A stretch of 64,000 bases of DNA from DMER64 sp964600385 (GTDB lineage: Bacteria; Bacteroidota; Bacteroidia; Bacteroidales; UBA932), in contig CAZRJC010000006.1 in the NCBI GenBank assembly GCA_964600385.1, positions 49,753 through 113,752 of the forward strand, given 5' to 3'. This document shows positions 1 through 7,708 of this stretch, one piece after another. Under the pieces are notes generated by a model. The model saw only the letters and a program-made list of their open reading frames with translations. It did no database searches and was not told the DNA's origin. How positions within the stretch are numbered: the stretch's first letter is position 1; the number at the start of each line of letters is the position of its first letter. The position numbers were made by a program, and so were the translations under genes.

Positions 1-1
1 T

Positions 2-1423
2 ATTTACCTTCCTGCTGTTGAGATCTCTTTTGAACATTGCGGTGCTTCACGTACCGATATTCTGGATGCCTTCCTTAAATACGCGGAGGATAATAAGATA
101 GATCCCGGACAAGTAAAAGCCCGCTTTGATTTTGATCCCCTTGGACGCCCTGTGGCTGGAAATACGTCTTTGGAAGACAATCTGTCCCTGTTGGCAGCAT
201 GCATAAAGAAAGTAGAAAAATACCCTCTGGTGCGCATAATCTCTGTTTCCGGATATGCCATTCATGAAAAGGGGTCGGGCATTGTGCAGGAGCTGGCTTT
301 TTCTCTGGCCCTTGCCAGAGAGTACTTGCAGCGTTTATCGGCAAAAGGGGTGGATCCTTCAGTGACTGCCGCTGCCATTCAGTTCAATTTTGCAGTGGGC
401 TCCAACTATTTTATGGAAATAGCCAAATTCCGTGCAGGACGCATGTTTTGGGCATTACAGCTCAAGGAAATGGGGGTAGCCTGTCCCGATGCTTGCCGGA
501 TGCGTGTACATGCAGTCACCAGTCCGTGGAACCAAACGATATATGATATGTATGTCAACCTGTTGCGCGGAACTACCCAGGCAATGTCTGCAGCCATAGC
601 CGGAGTGGATTCACTCGAAGTCCTTCCATTTGACAGGGCTCTCGGTGAATCCGATCAGTTCAGCCGGCGTCTTGCCAGGAACATTCAGATCATTCTTAAA
701 GAAGAAGCACATTTCAATAAAGTGGCAGATCCCGCTGCCGGTTCATACTATGTAGAGAATCTGACGGCGTTGATTTATGGAGCAGCAAAGGAATTGTTCT
801 CCCAGACCCTTGAAAGGGGCGGATACACCATCACCTGCCAATCGGGATGGATATCGTCGCTTGTTGAAGAAACGGCCGCTCTGCGCATGCGTAACATAGC
901 TACAAGAAAGGAGATATTGTTAGGAGTAAACCAGTATCCGGACTTTACAGGGAAGGCACCCGACGGGCTTTCCATGGAAATACTGGAGAAAACGGCACGC
1001 GGTGCTTCCGCTTTTGAAAAAATGAGGTTCAGGACCGAGCTTTCAGGATTGAATCCGAAAGCCTTTATGCTCACTTTCGGGAACCTGGCCATGTGCCGGG
1101 CTAGGGCACAGTTTGCCTCTAATTTCTTTGCTGTGGCCGGAATTGAGACCATAGACAATAATAAGTTTGCTTCCATTGAAGAAGGAGTCCGGGCTGCCTT
1201 GGCATCGGGGGCTCAGATAGTGGTTGCCTGCTCTTCGGACGAGGAATATGCCCTGGCAGTTCCTCAGATTGCAGAAGGGCTCGGAAACAAGGCTATATTG
1301 GTGGTCGCGGGAGAACCTGCCTGCAAGGAAGAACTCACAGCCAAAGGAATTACCCATTTCATAAGTGTCAGGAGCAATGTTCTTGAAACGCTTTCACAAT
1401 ACCAACAAGAATTAGGAATATGA
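2..1423 (+). CDS. mutA: Methylmalonyl-CoA mutase small subunit, 5' end cut by window edge
   Basis: Small (beta) subunit of the heterodimeric adenosylcobalamin-dependent methylmalonyl-CoA mutase, which interconverts succinyl-CoA and (R)-methylmalonyl-CoA in propionate metabolism. The reading frame is open from base 2, with no stop before the ATG at 152, and the residues before that ATG still look like the family, so the true start lies left of the window. The TIM-barrel half is seen in GSNYFMEIAKFRAGRM and in DPAAGSYYVENLT, which mirror the large subunit. The C-terminal domain keeps the Rossmann-like fold but lacks the DxHxxG cobalamin motif, as is normal for MutA. The stop overlaps the mutB start (ATGA, 1420-1423), indicating translational coupling. 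Family assignment is firm; only the N-terminus is missing. Confidence 0.95.
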   Translation: MYLPAVEISFEHCGASRTDILDAFLKYAEDNKIDPGQVKARFDFDPLGRPVAGNTSLEDNLSLLAACIKKVEKYPLVRIISVSGYAIHEKGSGIVQELAFSLALAREYLQRLSAKGVDPSVTAAAIQFNFAVGSNYFMEIAKFRAGRMFWALQLKEMGVACPDACRMRVHAVTSPWNQTIYDMYVNLLRGTTQAMSAAIAGVDSLEVLPFDRALGESDQFSRRLARNIQIILKEEAHFNKVADPAAGSYYVENLTALIYGAAKELFSQTLERGGYTITCQSGWISSLVEETAALRMRNIATRKEILLGVNQYPDFTGKAPDGLSMEILEKTARGASAFEKMRFRTELSGLNPKAFMLTFGNLAMCRARAQFASNFFAVAGIETIDNNKFASIEEGVRAALASGAQIVVACSSDEEYALAVPQIAEGLGNKAILVVAGEPACKEELTAKGITHFISVRSNVLETLSQYQQELGI

Positions 1424-3456
1424 AAACATATTATACAGCCGCCGATTTGTCAAATATGGAGCATCTGGAATATGCGGCGGGTATTCCTCCTTTCCTGAGA
1501 GGCCCCTACAGCACAATGTACGTACAGAAACCCTGGACCATCCGTCAGTATGCCGGATTCTCCACGGCGGAAGAATCGAACGCGTTTTACCGCAGGAACC
1601 TGGCAGCCGGACAGAAAGGACTGTCTGTTGCCTTTGACCTGGCGACCCATCGCGGATACGATGCAGACCATCCCCGTGTTGTAGGCGACGTGGGGAAAGC
1701 CGGTGTAAGCATTTGCTCTGTGGAAGACATGAAAGTGTTGTTCGACCAGATTCCCCTGAACAAAATGTCCGTTTCCATGACCATGAACGGAGCCGTATTG
1801 CCTGTCCTGGCCTTCTATATTGTTGCCGGACTCGAGCAGGGAGCTACGTTGGAAGAACTGACAGGAACCATACAGAATGATATCCTTAAAGAATTCATGG
1901 TGCGGAACACCTATATCTATCCGCCGGAATTTTCCATGCGTATCATAGGTGATATTTTCTCCTATACCGCCCGTAACATGCCAAAATTCAACTCTATTTC
2001 CATATCGGGCTATCATATGCAGGAAGCCGGAGCAACGAGTGAAATTGAAATGGCATATACTTTGGCAGATGGTCTGGAGTATCTCAGAACCGGAGTGAAT
2101 GCCGGAATGAGCGTAGATGATTTTGCTCCCAGGTTGTCGTTCTTCTGGGCCATAGGCATGGACCACTTTAAGGAAATTGCCAAAATGCGGGCAGCCCGCA
2201 TGATATGGGCCAAACTGGTCAACGGATTCAATCCTAAAAATCCAAAATCACTTTCGCTGAGGACGCACTGCCAGACATCGGGCTGGTCGCTTACCGAACA
2301 GGATCCTTTCAATAACGTATCCAGGACCTGTATAGAAGCCATGGCGGCAGCATTGGGCCATACTCAGAGCCTGCACACCAACGCACTGGACGAGGCCATT
2401 GCCTTGCCCACCGACTTCTCGGCACGCATAGCCCGGAACACCCAAATATATATCCAGGAAGAGACACAGGTCTGCCGGGGTATAGATCCCTGGGCAGGTT
2501 CCTATTATGTAGAAAACCTTACCAACGAAATGGCTCACAAAGCCTGGGAACTTATCCGGGAAGTGGAAGGCCTGGGCGGCATGGCCAAGGCTATTGAAAC
2601 AGGTATTCCCAAACTCAGGATAGAAGAAGCCGCTGCCCGTACACAGGCACGGATAGACTCGGGAGCCGAAACCGTGGTTGGAGTGAATAAGTACCGTTTG
2701 GATAAAGAAGATCCCATTGAAATACTAGACGTCGACAACACCAAGGTACGCCTGTCTCAGGTGGCTCGCCTGCAGGAACTCAGGGCTAACCGCAACCAAC
2801 AAAAAGTGGAAGAGTGTCTTAATGCCATTACCCACGCAGTACAGACAGGAACGGGAAATCTGCTGGCTCTTGCCATAGAAGCCGCAAAGCACCGTGCCAC
2901 ACTGGGCGAGATATCGGATGCCTGCGAAAAAGTTGTTGGACGTTATAAAGCAGTAATACGTATGAACACAGGAGTATACTCATCTGAGGTGAAGGAAGAT
3001 TCCGATTTCAACAAAGCCAGGGCAATGGCTGCGGAATTTGCTTCAAGAGAAGGTCGCCAGCCTCGTATAATGGTTGCAAAACTCGGGCAGGACGGACATG
3101 ACCGCGGAGCCAAGGTTGTGGCAACCGGATATGCCGATATTGGCTTTGACGTTGATATGGGGCCCTTGTTCCAGACCCCCGAAGAAGCTGCTAAACAGGC
3201 GGTAGAGAACGACGTGCACATAATAGGCGTGTCCTCTCTTGCAGCGGGCCACAAAACCCTTGTGCCGCAAGTGGTGGATGCCCTTAAAAAGCTGGGAAGA
3301 GAAGATATTCTGGTGATTGTGGGAGGCGTTATACCTGCCCAGGATTATCAGGCACTTTATGATGCAGGAGCAGTGGCCGTTTTCGGTCCGGGGACTCCCG
3401 TCGCATTATGTGCCATTAAGATGCTGGAGCTTCTGGCTGCACAATCAGCCAAGTAA
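1420..3456 (+). CDS. mutB: Methylmalonyl-CoA mutase large subunit
   Basis: Catalytic (alpha) subunit. The (beta/alpha)8 substrate domain carries the hallmark stretches YAAGIPPFLRGPYSTMY and AFDLATHRGYDADHPRVVGD. The C-terminal cobalamin-binding domain has the DGHDRG motif (D558, H560, G563), where the histidine is the lower axial ligand of B12. The protein has 678 residues, against about 715 in most homologues. It starts directly at the segment that usually follows an N-terminal arm of about 37 residues, and that arm is not encoded upstream in this frame because the DNA there is mutA. The ATG overlaps the mutA stop. The 3' end overlaps the convergent lplA by 12 bp. The reaction is almost certainly intact; the missing arm, which in known structures contacts the partner subunit, is the oddity. 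Confidence 0.96.
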   Translation: MKTYYTAADLSNMEHLEYAAGIPPFLRGPYSTMYVQKPWTIRQYAGFSTAEESNAFYRRNLAAGQKGLSVAFDLATHRGYDADHPRVVGDVGKAGVSICSVEDMKVLFDQIPLNKMSVSMTMNGAVLPVLAFYIVAGLEQGATLEELTGTIQNDILKEFMVRNTYIYPPEFSMRIIGDIFSYTARNMPKFNSISISGYHMQEAGATSEIEMAYTLADGLEYLRTGVNAGMSVDDFAPRLSFFWAIGMDHFKEIAKMRAARMIWAKLVNGFNPKNPKSLSLRTHCQTSGWSLTEQDPFNNVSRTCIEAMAAALGHTQSLHTNALDEAIALPTDFSARIARNTQIYIQEETQVCRGIDPWAGSYYVENLTNEMAHKAWELIREVEGLGGMAKAIETGIPKLRIEEAAARTQARIDSGAETVVGVNKYRLDKEDPIEILDVDNTKVRLSQVARLQELRANRNQQKVEECLNAITHAVQTGTGNLLALAIEAAKHRATLGEISDACEKVVGRYKAVIRMNTGVYSSEVKEDSDFNKARAMAAEFASREGRQPRIMVAKLGQDGHDRGAKVVATGYADIGFDVDMGPLFQTPEEAAKQAVENDVHIIGVSSLAAGHKTLVPQVVDALKKLGREDILVIVGGVIPAQDYQALYDAGAVAVFGPGTPVALCAIKMLELLAAQSAK

Positions 3457-4461
3457 CAGCGATATGAATGCATCGGGAGCAATATTCCCGAAGTAGGAAT
3501 CAAGCCTGAATCCCGACAATTTTTCGGTAATGGCTTCTAAAGAGTGGGGGCATCCTGTAAGGGCGGCCTCCACTTCCTGTGTTGGGGCCATTGAAAAATA
3601 GTCTCCGTAAATGCGGGCCAATGTGATGATTCCCTTATCGACATTTAGGTTCACTTCTATATTGCCCCCGGGAAAACGGGCTTTCCGGACGTAGTTATAT
3701 GCAGGGGACTTTCCGTAGTTCCATTCATAAGTACGGTATTTTTCCCGGCAAAGCGTATCTATTGCCTCCAGTTCACGCATGTTATAGGGAGTGGACTTGT
3801 ATTCTTTATTATCCTGCCCGGTTATGAAATGCCTGAGTCTGTCCAGAAAAGTTTCGATGGGGAGTGGCTCGGACAGGTATTCAGAAATATTGCAGACGGT
3901 TCTCGGCCGGCTTGCTACCGCTCTTCCTTCAATGACTGCGTCTTCCCGTGGTTTTTCTTCCCTTTCTTTTGCTCTGAGGGCTTGCCCGATATCTGTCACC
4001 GAGGCGTTATACAATAAAGTGCCGTGCATCAGGATACGGTTTTTGTATATGGCAATTGCATTGCCGGAAAACTTGCGTCCCCCGATCACAAGATCGTTAC
4101 GTCCTTCCAGACAGGCATTGATTCCCAGAGTAGCAAGAAAATCGAGAACGGGCCTGGTAAAGAAAGCGAAAAGGGCAGAGGTGTCGGTGCCTGGCGGACA
4201 ATCATCAACAAATGTGAAATTAATGTTTCCCAGGTCATGAAACACGGCTCCGCCTCCGCTGAGTCTCCTGATTACCGGTATATGATGCGCTGTTACGTAA
4301 CCGGCGTTGATCTCGGCCAGTGTGTTTTGATTCCGGCCAACAATAATGGCCGGTGAATTTCTCCACAAACGGAATACGGGCTGAGCGGTCTGCGTAAGCA
4401 GAAATTCTTCCACGGCAAGGTTCCAGTAAGGATCAAGGGTAGAGTCTATGAGGCAGCGCAT
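3445..4461 (-). CDS. lplA: Lipoate--protein ligase A
   Basis: Attaches lipoate, via lipoyl-AMP, to the E2 subunits of 2-oxoacid dehydrogenases and to GcvH. The N-terminus has the family signature DPYWNLAVEEFLL, then WRNSPAIIVGRNQN and the RRLSGGGAVFHDLGNINFTF loop that binds the adenylate. GGRKFSGNAIA follows, and a C-terminal accessory domain covers about the last 100 residues. I start at 4461 (MRCLIDSTLD) rather than 4548: the family begins here, and the longer form would add 29 unrelated residues inside the upstream gene. The 5' end overlaps the PAP2 gene by 16 bp, making this the last gene of the hpt-adk-obg-PAP2-lplA operon. The 3' end meets mutB head-on with a 12-bp overlap. Confidence 0.93.
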   Translation of the reverse strand: MRCLIDSTLDPYWNLAVEEFLLTQTAQPVFRLWRNSPAIIVGRNQNTLAEINAGYVTAHHIPVIRRLSGGGAVFHDLGNINFTFVDDCPPGTDTSALFAFFTRPVLDFLATLGINACLEGRNDLVIGGRKFSGNAIAIYKNRILMHGTLLYNASVTDIGQALRAKEREEKPREDAVIEGRAVASRPRTVCNISEYLSEPLPIETFLDRLRHFITGQDNKEYKSTPYNMRELEAIDTLCREKYRTYEWNYGKSPAYNYVRKARFPGGNIEVNLNVDKGIITLARIYGDYFSMAPTQEVEAALTGCPHSLEAITEKLSGFRLDSYFGNIAPDAFISLLLG

Positions 4462-5039
4462 GTTCGCGAAGATAAAAATCGTGTGATAATCTTTTTGTAT
4501 AACAGGTAAACAAGCCAGCCGACCACTGCTCCCAGCAGCATACCGCAAATTACATCGAGCGGGAAGTGTTTACCGACATAAATCCTGCTGTAGGATACAA
4601 GAATGGCCCAGCAACATATAAGTATGGAATACCAGCGTTTCCTGAAAATAAGACTGGTGAAGCAGGCCAGCCCGAATGTATTGGCTGCATGGGAAGAAAC
4701 AAACGAATACAGCCCTCCTTTGCTTTCCAGTAACCGGATGGTGCCTTCCCATTCGGGAATATGTGAAGGGCGCAGTCTCTGAACGGTGTCCTTGATAATA
4801 TTCGATGAAATCTGGTCGGTAAGGAGAAAGGTGAGCAGTAATCCGCTCAGGGCCACCAGGCCCGGTCTCCAGTCTTTCTTATAGAAAAAGCCTATGGCAA
4901 TCAATACGTACAGAGGAATCCAGACGGGTATGTTGGAAAACAATTTCATCACCGGATCCAGTGCATTGCAGTGTGCCCCGTTGAGTATGAAAAACAATTT
5001 TTCGTCCAGACTGACTATTGAGTCCACAAGGCGTTCCAT
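4446..5039 (-). CDS. PAP2-family membrane phosphatase
   Basis: Integral membrane phosphatase of the PAP2 superfamily, 197 aa. The three catalytic motifs are visible: KDTVQRLRPSH (motif 1, KX6RP type), SFVSSHAANTFG (motif 2, here SSHA rather than PSGH) and SRIYVGKHFPLDV (motif 3, with the nucleophilic His). Five or six hydrophobic spans surround them. Likely substrates are undecaprenyl pyrophosphate (a BacA-independent UppP), phosphatidylglycerophosphate or a lipid A phosphate; sequence alone does not separate these. The start overlaps the end of obg by 25 bp and the end overlaps the start of lplA by 16 bp, so expression is tied to the operon. Confidence 0.88.
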   Translation of the reverse strand: MERLVDSIVSLDEKLFFILNGAHCNALDPVMKLFSNIPVWIPLYVLIAIGFFYKKDWRPGLVALSGLLLTFLLTDQISSNIIKDTVQRLRPSHIPEWEGTIRLLESKGGLYSFVSSHAANTFGLACFTSLIFRKRWYSILICCWAILVSYSRIYVGKHFPLDVICGMLLGAVVGWLVYLLYKKIITRFLSSRTCAAS

Positions 5040-6010
5040 AGCAGGTCTTTGAGTTCAGGAATTCCTCTTCCGGTAACTGACGAGATAAGGATAACGGGAA
5101 GTGTACGGGGAAAATGGCGCCTGAGTGACTTTTCGCTCTGACCGTCCAGCAGGTCGGCTTTGGTTACGGCAAGGATACGCTGCTTGTCAAGCAATTCGTT
5201 CTTATATAGTTTCAGTTCTTTGAGCAGCACCTTGTATTCGGCTGCAATGTCGGGACTGTCTGAGGGGACCATGAACAGGAGAACCGAATTTCGCTCAATG
5301 TGCTTCAGGAATCTCAGACCAAGGCCTTTTCCCTCGTGTGCACCTTCAATAATACCTGGGATGTCCGCCATCACGAACGATTTATCGTCGTGGCAGGCCA
5401 CTATGCCCAGTTGAGGTACCAGTGTGGTGAAAGGATAATCGGCTATTTTGGGTCTGGCGGCAGACACGCTGGAAAGCAAAGTGGATTTGCCTGCATTCGG
5501 AAAGCCCACCAGACCTACATCGGCAAGAAGTTTCAGTTCCAGAACAAACCAGCCTTCCGTTCCCGCTTCGCCCGGCTGGGCATAACGCGGTGTCTGGTTT
5601 GTGGGCGATTTGAAATGGTTATTCCCGAGTCCTCCTCTTCCGCCCGGGCACAGAATGAATTCCTGTCCGGGCTGGGTCAGTTCGCACAGGATGGATTCGT
5701 CTTCTGCATTTTTAACAATGGTTCCCAGGGGAACATTCAGATACACGTCCTTTCCATTGGAGCCGTGAGTGAGATTACCTCCGCCCTTTTCACCGTGCTC
5801 GGCCCGTACGTGCTTTTTGTATTTCAGATGTATGAGAGTCCAATACTGGGGGTCGGTTCGCAGGATCACATGACCGCCTCGTCCGCCATCGCCTCCGTCC
5901 GGACCGCCTTTGGGAACGTACTTGGCCCTCATCAGATGCATGGCACCGGCGCCGCCGTTACCGGATGCGCAGAAAATTTTTACATAATCTACAAAATTGG
6001 ATTCAGACAT
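5015..6010 (-). CDS. obg: GTPase Obg/CgtA
   Basis: Ribosome-associated GTPase required for late 50S assembly and linked to the stringent response. The N-terminal glycine-rich Obg fold spans about residues 1-160 (GNGGAGAMHLMRAKYVPKGG and GGDGGRGGHV). The G domain begins with G1 GFPNAGKST, then DIPGIIEGAHEG (G3), a G4 TKAD and a G5-like SSVTGRG. At 331 residues it lacks the C-terminal OCT domain, which is normal for Bacteroidota. It lies between adk (22-bp overlap) and the PAP2 gene (25-bp overlap). The start at 6010 (MSESNFVDYVKIF) matches the family. Confidence 0.96.
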   Translation of the reverse strand: MSESNFVDYVKIFCASGNGGAGAMHLMRAKYVPKGGPDGGDGGRGGHVILRTDPQYWTLIHLKYKKHVRAEHGEKGGGNLTHGSNGKDVYLNVPLGTIVKNAEDESILCELTQPGQEFILCPGGRGGLGNNHFKSPTNQTPRYAQPGEAGTEGWFVLELKLLADVGLVGFPNAGKSTLLSSVSAARPKIADYPFTTLVPQLGIVACHDDKSFVMADIPGIIEGAHEGKGLGLRFLKHIERNSVLLFMVPSDSPDIAAEYKVLLKELKLYKNELLDKQRILAVTKADLLDGQSEKSLRRHFPRTLPVILISSVTGRGIPELKDLLWNALWTQ

Positions 6011-6567
6011 TCCTTAATTTGCTTAAATGTGGTTTCAACACCGGTGGCTCCTTCCACATGACAGCATTTACCCAGTTGTTTATAATGTTCAATAAGTGGC
6101 TCTGTTTGCGCGTGATAGGTTGCAAGCCGGTGACGAACACGGCCGGCATCCATGTCGTCGGCCCTGTTTTCTATGGCAGCCCTTCTTAAAAGACGCTCTT
6201 CGCATAACTTGTCGTCGACATCCAGTACCAGCATAAGATCAAGAGGATGTCCCAGTTTGTTCAGGAAGGTATCCAGAGCCTCTGCCTGCGCAATGGTACG
6301 GGGGAATCCGTCATACAGGAACCCTTTGGCACCGGGGTTGTTTTTTACATTTTCTGAAATAAGCCGGATCACAATCTCATCGGAAACCAGGTCTCCTCTT
6401 GCCATGATGGCTTCAACTTCCTTTCCCAGTTCAGATTGAGCCTGGATTTCGCGGCGAAGCATATCACCTGTTGAAAGGTGAACAAAACCGAATGCTTCTA
6501 CCATTTCTTTGGCCTGTGTGCCTTTGCCCGATCCCGGAGGCCCGGCAATGATTATATTGATCATCAT
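5989..6567 (-). CDS. adk: Adenylate kinase
   Basis: Catalyses ATP + AMP to 2 ADP. The P-loop GPPGSGKGTQ lies at about residues 9-18, the AMP-binding STGDMLRREI follows, and GFLYDGFPRT is the conserved core segment. The lid is of the short, cysteine-free type (RAAIENRADD), giving 192 residues. Two in-frame ATGs (6567 and 6564) sit side by side. The first overlaps the hpt stop (TGATG), which favours 6567 and translational coupling. The 3' end overlaps obg by 22 bp. Confidence 0.96.
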   Translation of the reverse strand: MMINIIIAGPPGSGKGTQAKEMVEAFGFVHLSTGDMLRREIQAQSELGKEVEAIMARGDLVSDEIVIRLISENVKNNPGAKGFLYDGFPRTIAQAEALDTFLNKLGHPLDLMLVLDVDDKLCEERLLRRAAIENRADDMDAGRVRHRLATYHAQTEPLIEHYKQLGKCCHVEGATGVETTFKQIKECLNPIL

Positions 6568-7103
6568 CAGTCTATTACGTAAATATCTTTATATTGTCTT
6601 CCAAGATTATCATAATCCAGCCCGTAGCCCACAACAAAATCGTTGGGGATTTCCATGCATACATAATCTATGGAGATTGATTCTTTATAAGCCTGAGGCT
6701 TGTATAAAAGGGTGCAGATCTTTATCTGCTTGGGATTGCGGGCCTGTAAATCTTTGTATAATTGCACAATAGTATTTCCGCTGTCCACAACATCCTCTAC
6801 AATGATTACCGTACGTCCCGAGATGTCGTTGTTGAGCCCTATGAGTTCTTTGATCTGGCCGGTGCTTTTTGTTCCCGAGTAGGAGGCCATTTTGACAAAA
6901 GAAATTTCACAGTTAAGGGTAATCTTTTTTAGAAGGTCTGCGGCAAACATGAAAGAGCCGTTAAGGATCCCGAGAAAAACGGGTTTATCTTCTTCCTTAA
7001 GGTCAACATTCAGTTTATCAGCCACTTTTGCAATGGCCGAGTCGATGGTTTCAAACGGTATATACGTTTTGAAGGTTTTATCGTGAAGAGTAATGCGTTC
7101 CAT
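6567..7103 (-). CDS. hpt: Hypoxanthine phosphoribosyltransferase
   Basis: Purine salvage enzyme making IMP (and GMP) from PRPP and the free base. The PRPP-binding motif VIIVEDVVDSGNT sits at about residues 98-110. FLGILNGSFMFAADL and SFVKMASYSGT precede it, and DFVVGYGLDY is the base-binding segment. It is the first gene of the leftward operon hpt-adk-obg-PAP2-lplA. A -7 promoter box (7108-7115) ends 4 nt before the ATG, so the message may be leaderless. It is divergent from purE, another purine gene. Confidence 0.95.
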   Translation of the reverse strand: MERITLHDKTFKTYIPFETIDSAIAKVADKLNVDLKEEDKPVFLGILNGSFMFAADLLKKITLNCEISFVKMASYSGTKSTGQIKELIGLNNDISGRTVIIVEDVVDSGNTIVQLYKDLQARNPKQIKICTLLYKPQAYKESISIDYVCMEIPNDFVVGYGLDYDNLGRQYKDIYVID

Positions 7104-7107
7104 GGAA

Positions 7108-7115
7108 CAAAAATA
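7108..7115 (-). promoter_or_regulatory. Promoter -7 box for hpt operon
   Basis: On the minus strand the box reads TATTTTTG, matching the Bacteroides TAnnTTTG consensus. A TTTA lies 19 bp upstream (7135-7138) as a weak -33 element. The gap to the hpt ATG is only 4 nt, which predicts transcription starting at or next to the start codon. It faces the purE box 5 bp away. Confidence 0.55.
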
Positions 7116-7120
7116 ATCAT

Positions 7121-7128
7121 TAAATTTG
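7121..7128 (+). promoter_or_regulatory. Promoter -7 box for purE
   Basis: TAAATTTG matches TAnnTTTG and lies 21 nt before the purE ATG. No good TTTG is seen 19-20 bp upstream. It is back to back with the hpt box, so hpt and purE share a divergent promoter region of under 50 bp. Confidence 0.5.
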
Positions 7129-7149
7129 AACTTTTAAAAACTCATTGAA

Positions 7150-7659
7150 ATGAATCCGAAAGTCAGTATAATTATGGGAAGTCTTTCCGATATGCCTGTA
7201 ATGGAAGAAGCCGCAAAATTTCTTGACCAGATGGAAATCCCGTTCGAGATTAATGCTCTTTCTGCACACCGTACACCGGGCAAGGTGGCTGAGTTTGCAG
7301 AAAAGGCAGCGGACAGAGGCGTAAAGGTGATCATTGCCGCAGCAGGCGGAGCAGCTCATTTGCCCGGTGTGATTGCCGCATCTACAACTCTTCCTGTTAT
7401 CGGAGTTCCGGTAAAATCTGCTCAATCGGTTGCCGGGCTTGATTCCATTTTATCCATACTGCAGATGCCTTCGGGCATTCCGGTGGCTACCATGGCACTC
7501 AACGGGGCAAAAAATGCAGCTATTTTTGCATTGCAGATACTGGCCCTTTCAGATCCGCAGATGGCCCGGAAGTTGGCTGAATTCAAGCTTTCCCTGGCAG
7601 GGAAAATCATGGAGGCAAACGATTCGTTAAAAAATATTTCATACAAGTATAAAGTTTAA
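7150..7659 (+). CDS. purE: N5-carboxyaminoimidazole ribonucleotide mutase
   Basis: Class I PurE, 169 aa, converts N5-CAIR to CAIR in de novo purine synthesis. The N-terminus VSIIMGSLSDMPVM is the canonical substrate loop (GSxSD). SAHRTPGKVAEF contains the catalytic His, and IIAAAGGAAHLPGV follows. The C-terminal helix (ARKLAEFKLSLAGKI) is typical. It stands alone, divergent from hpt. No purine riboswitch is apparent in the short leader. Confidence 0.96.
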   Translation: MNPKVSIIMGSLSDMPVMEEAAKFLDQMEIPFEINALSAHRTPGKVAEFAEKAADRGVKVIIAAAGGAAHLPGVIAASTTLPVIGVPVKSAQSVAGLDSILSILQMPSGIPVATMALNGAKNAAIFALQILALSDPQMARKLAEFKLSLAGKIMEANDSLKNISYKYKV

Positions 7660-7708
7660 TAATCAGACATGAAAGCTCATCAGAGGCGGGCGAAAGTAGG
7701 GGAGAAAA

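Noticed and set aside
3445..4548. Longer start of lplA at 4548
   Set aside because: Adds 29 residues unlike the family and overlaps PAP2 by more than 100 bp.
5300..6061. 253-aa open frame opposite obg
   Set aside because: Mirror of the glycine-rich Obg fold; no independent support.
7660..7708. Possible purine riboswitch or terminator after purE
   Set aside because: No P1-P2-P3 layout and no stem with a T-tract could be found.
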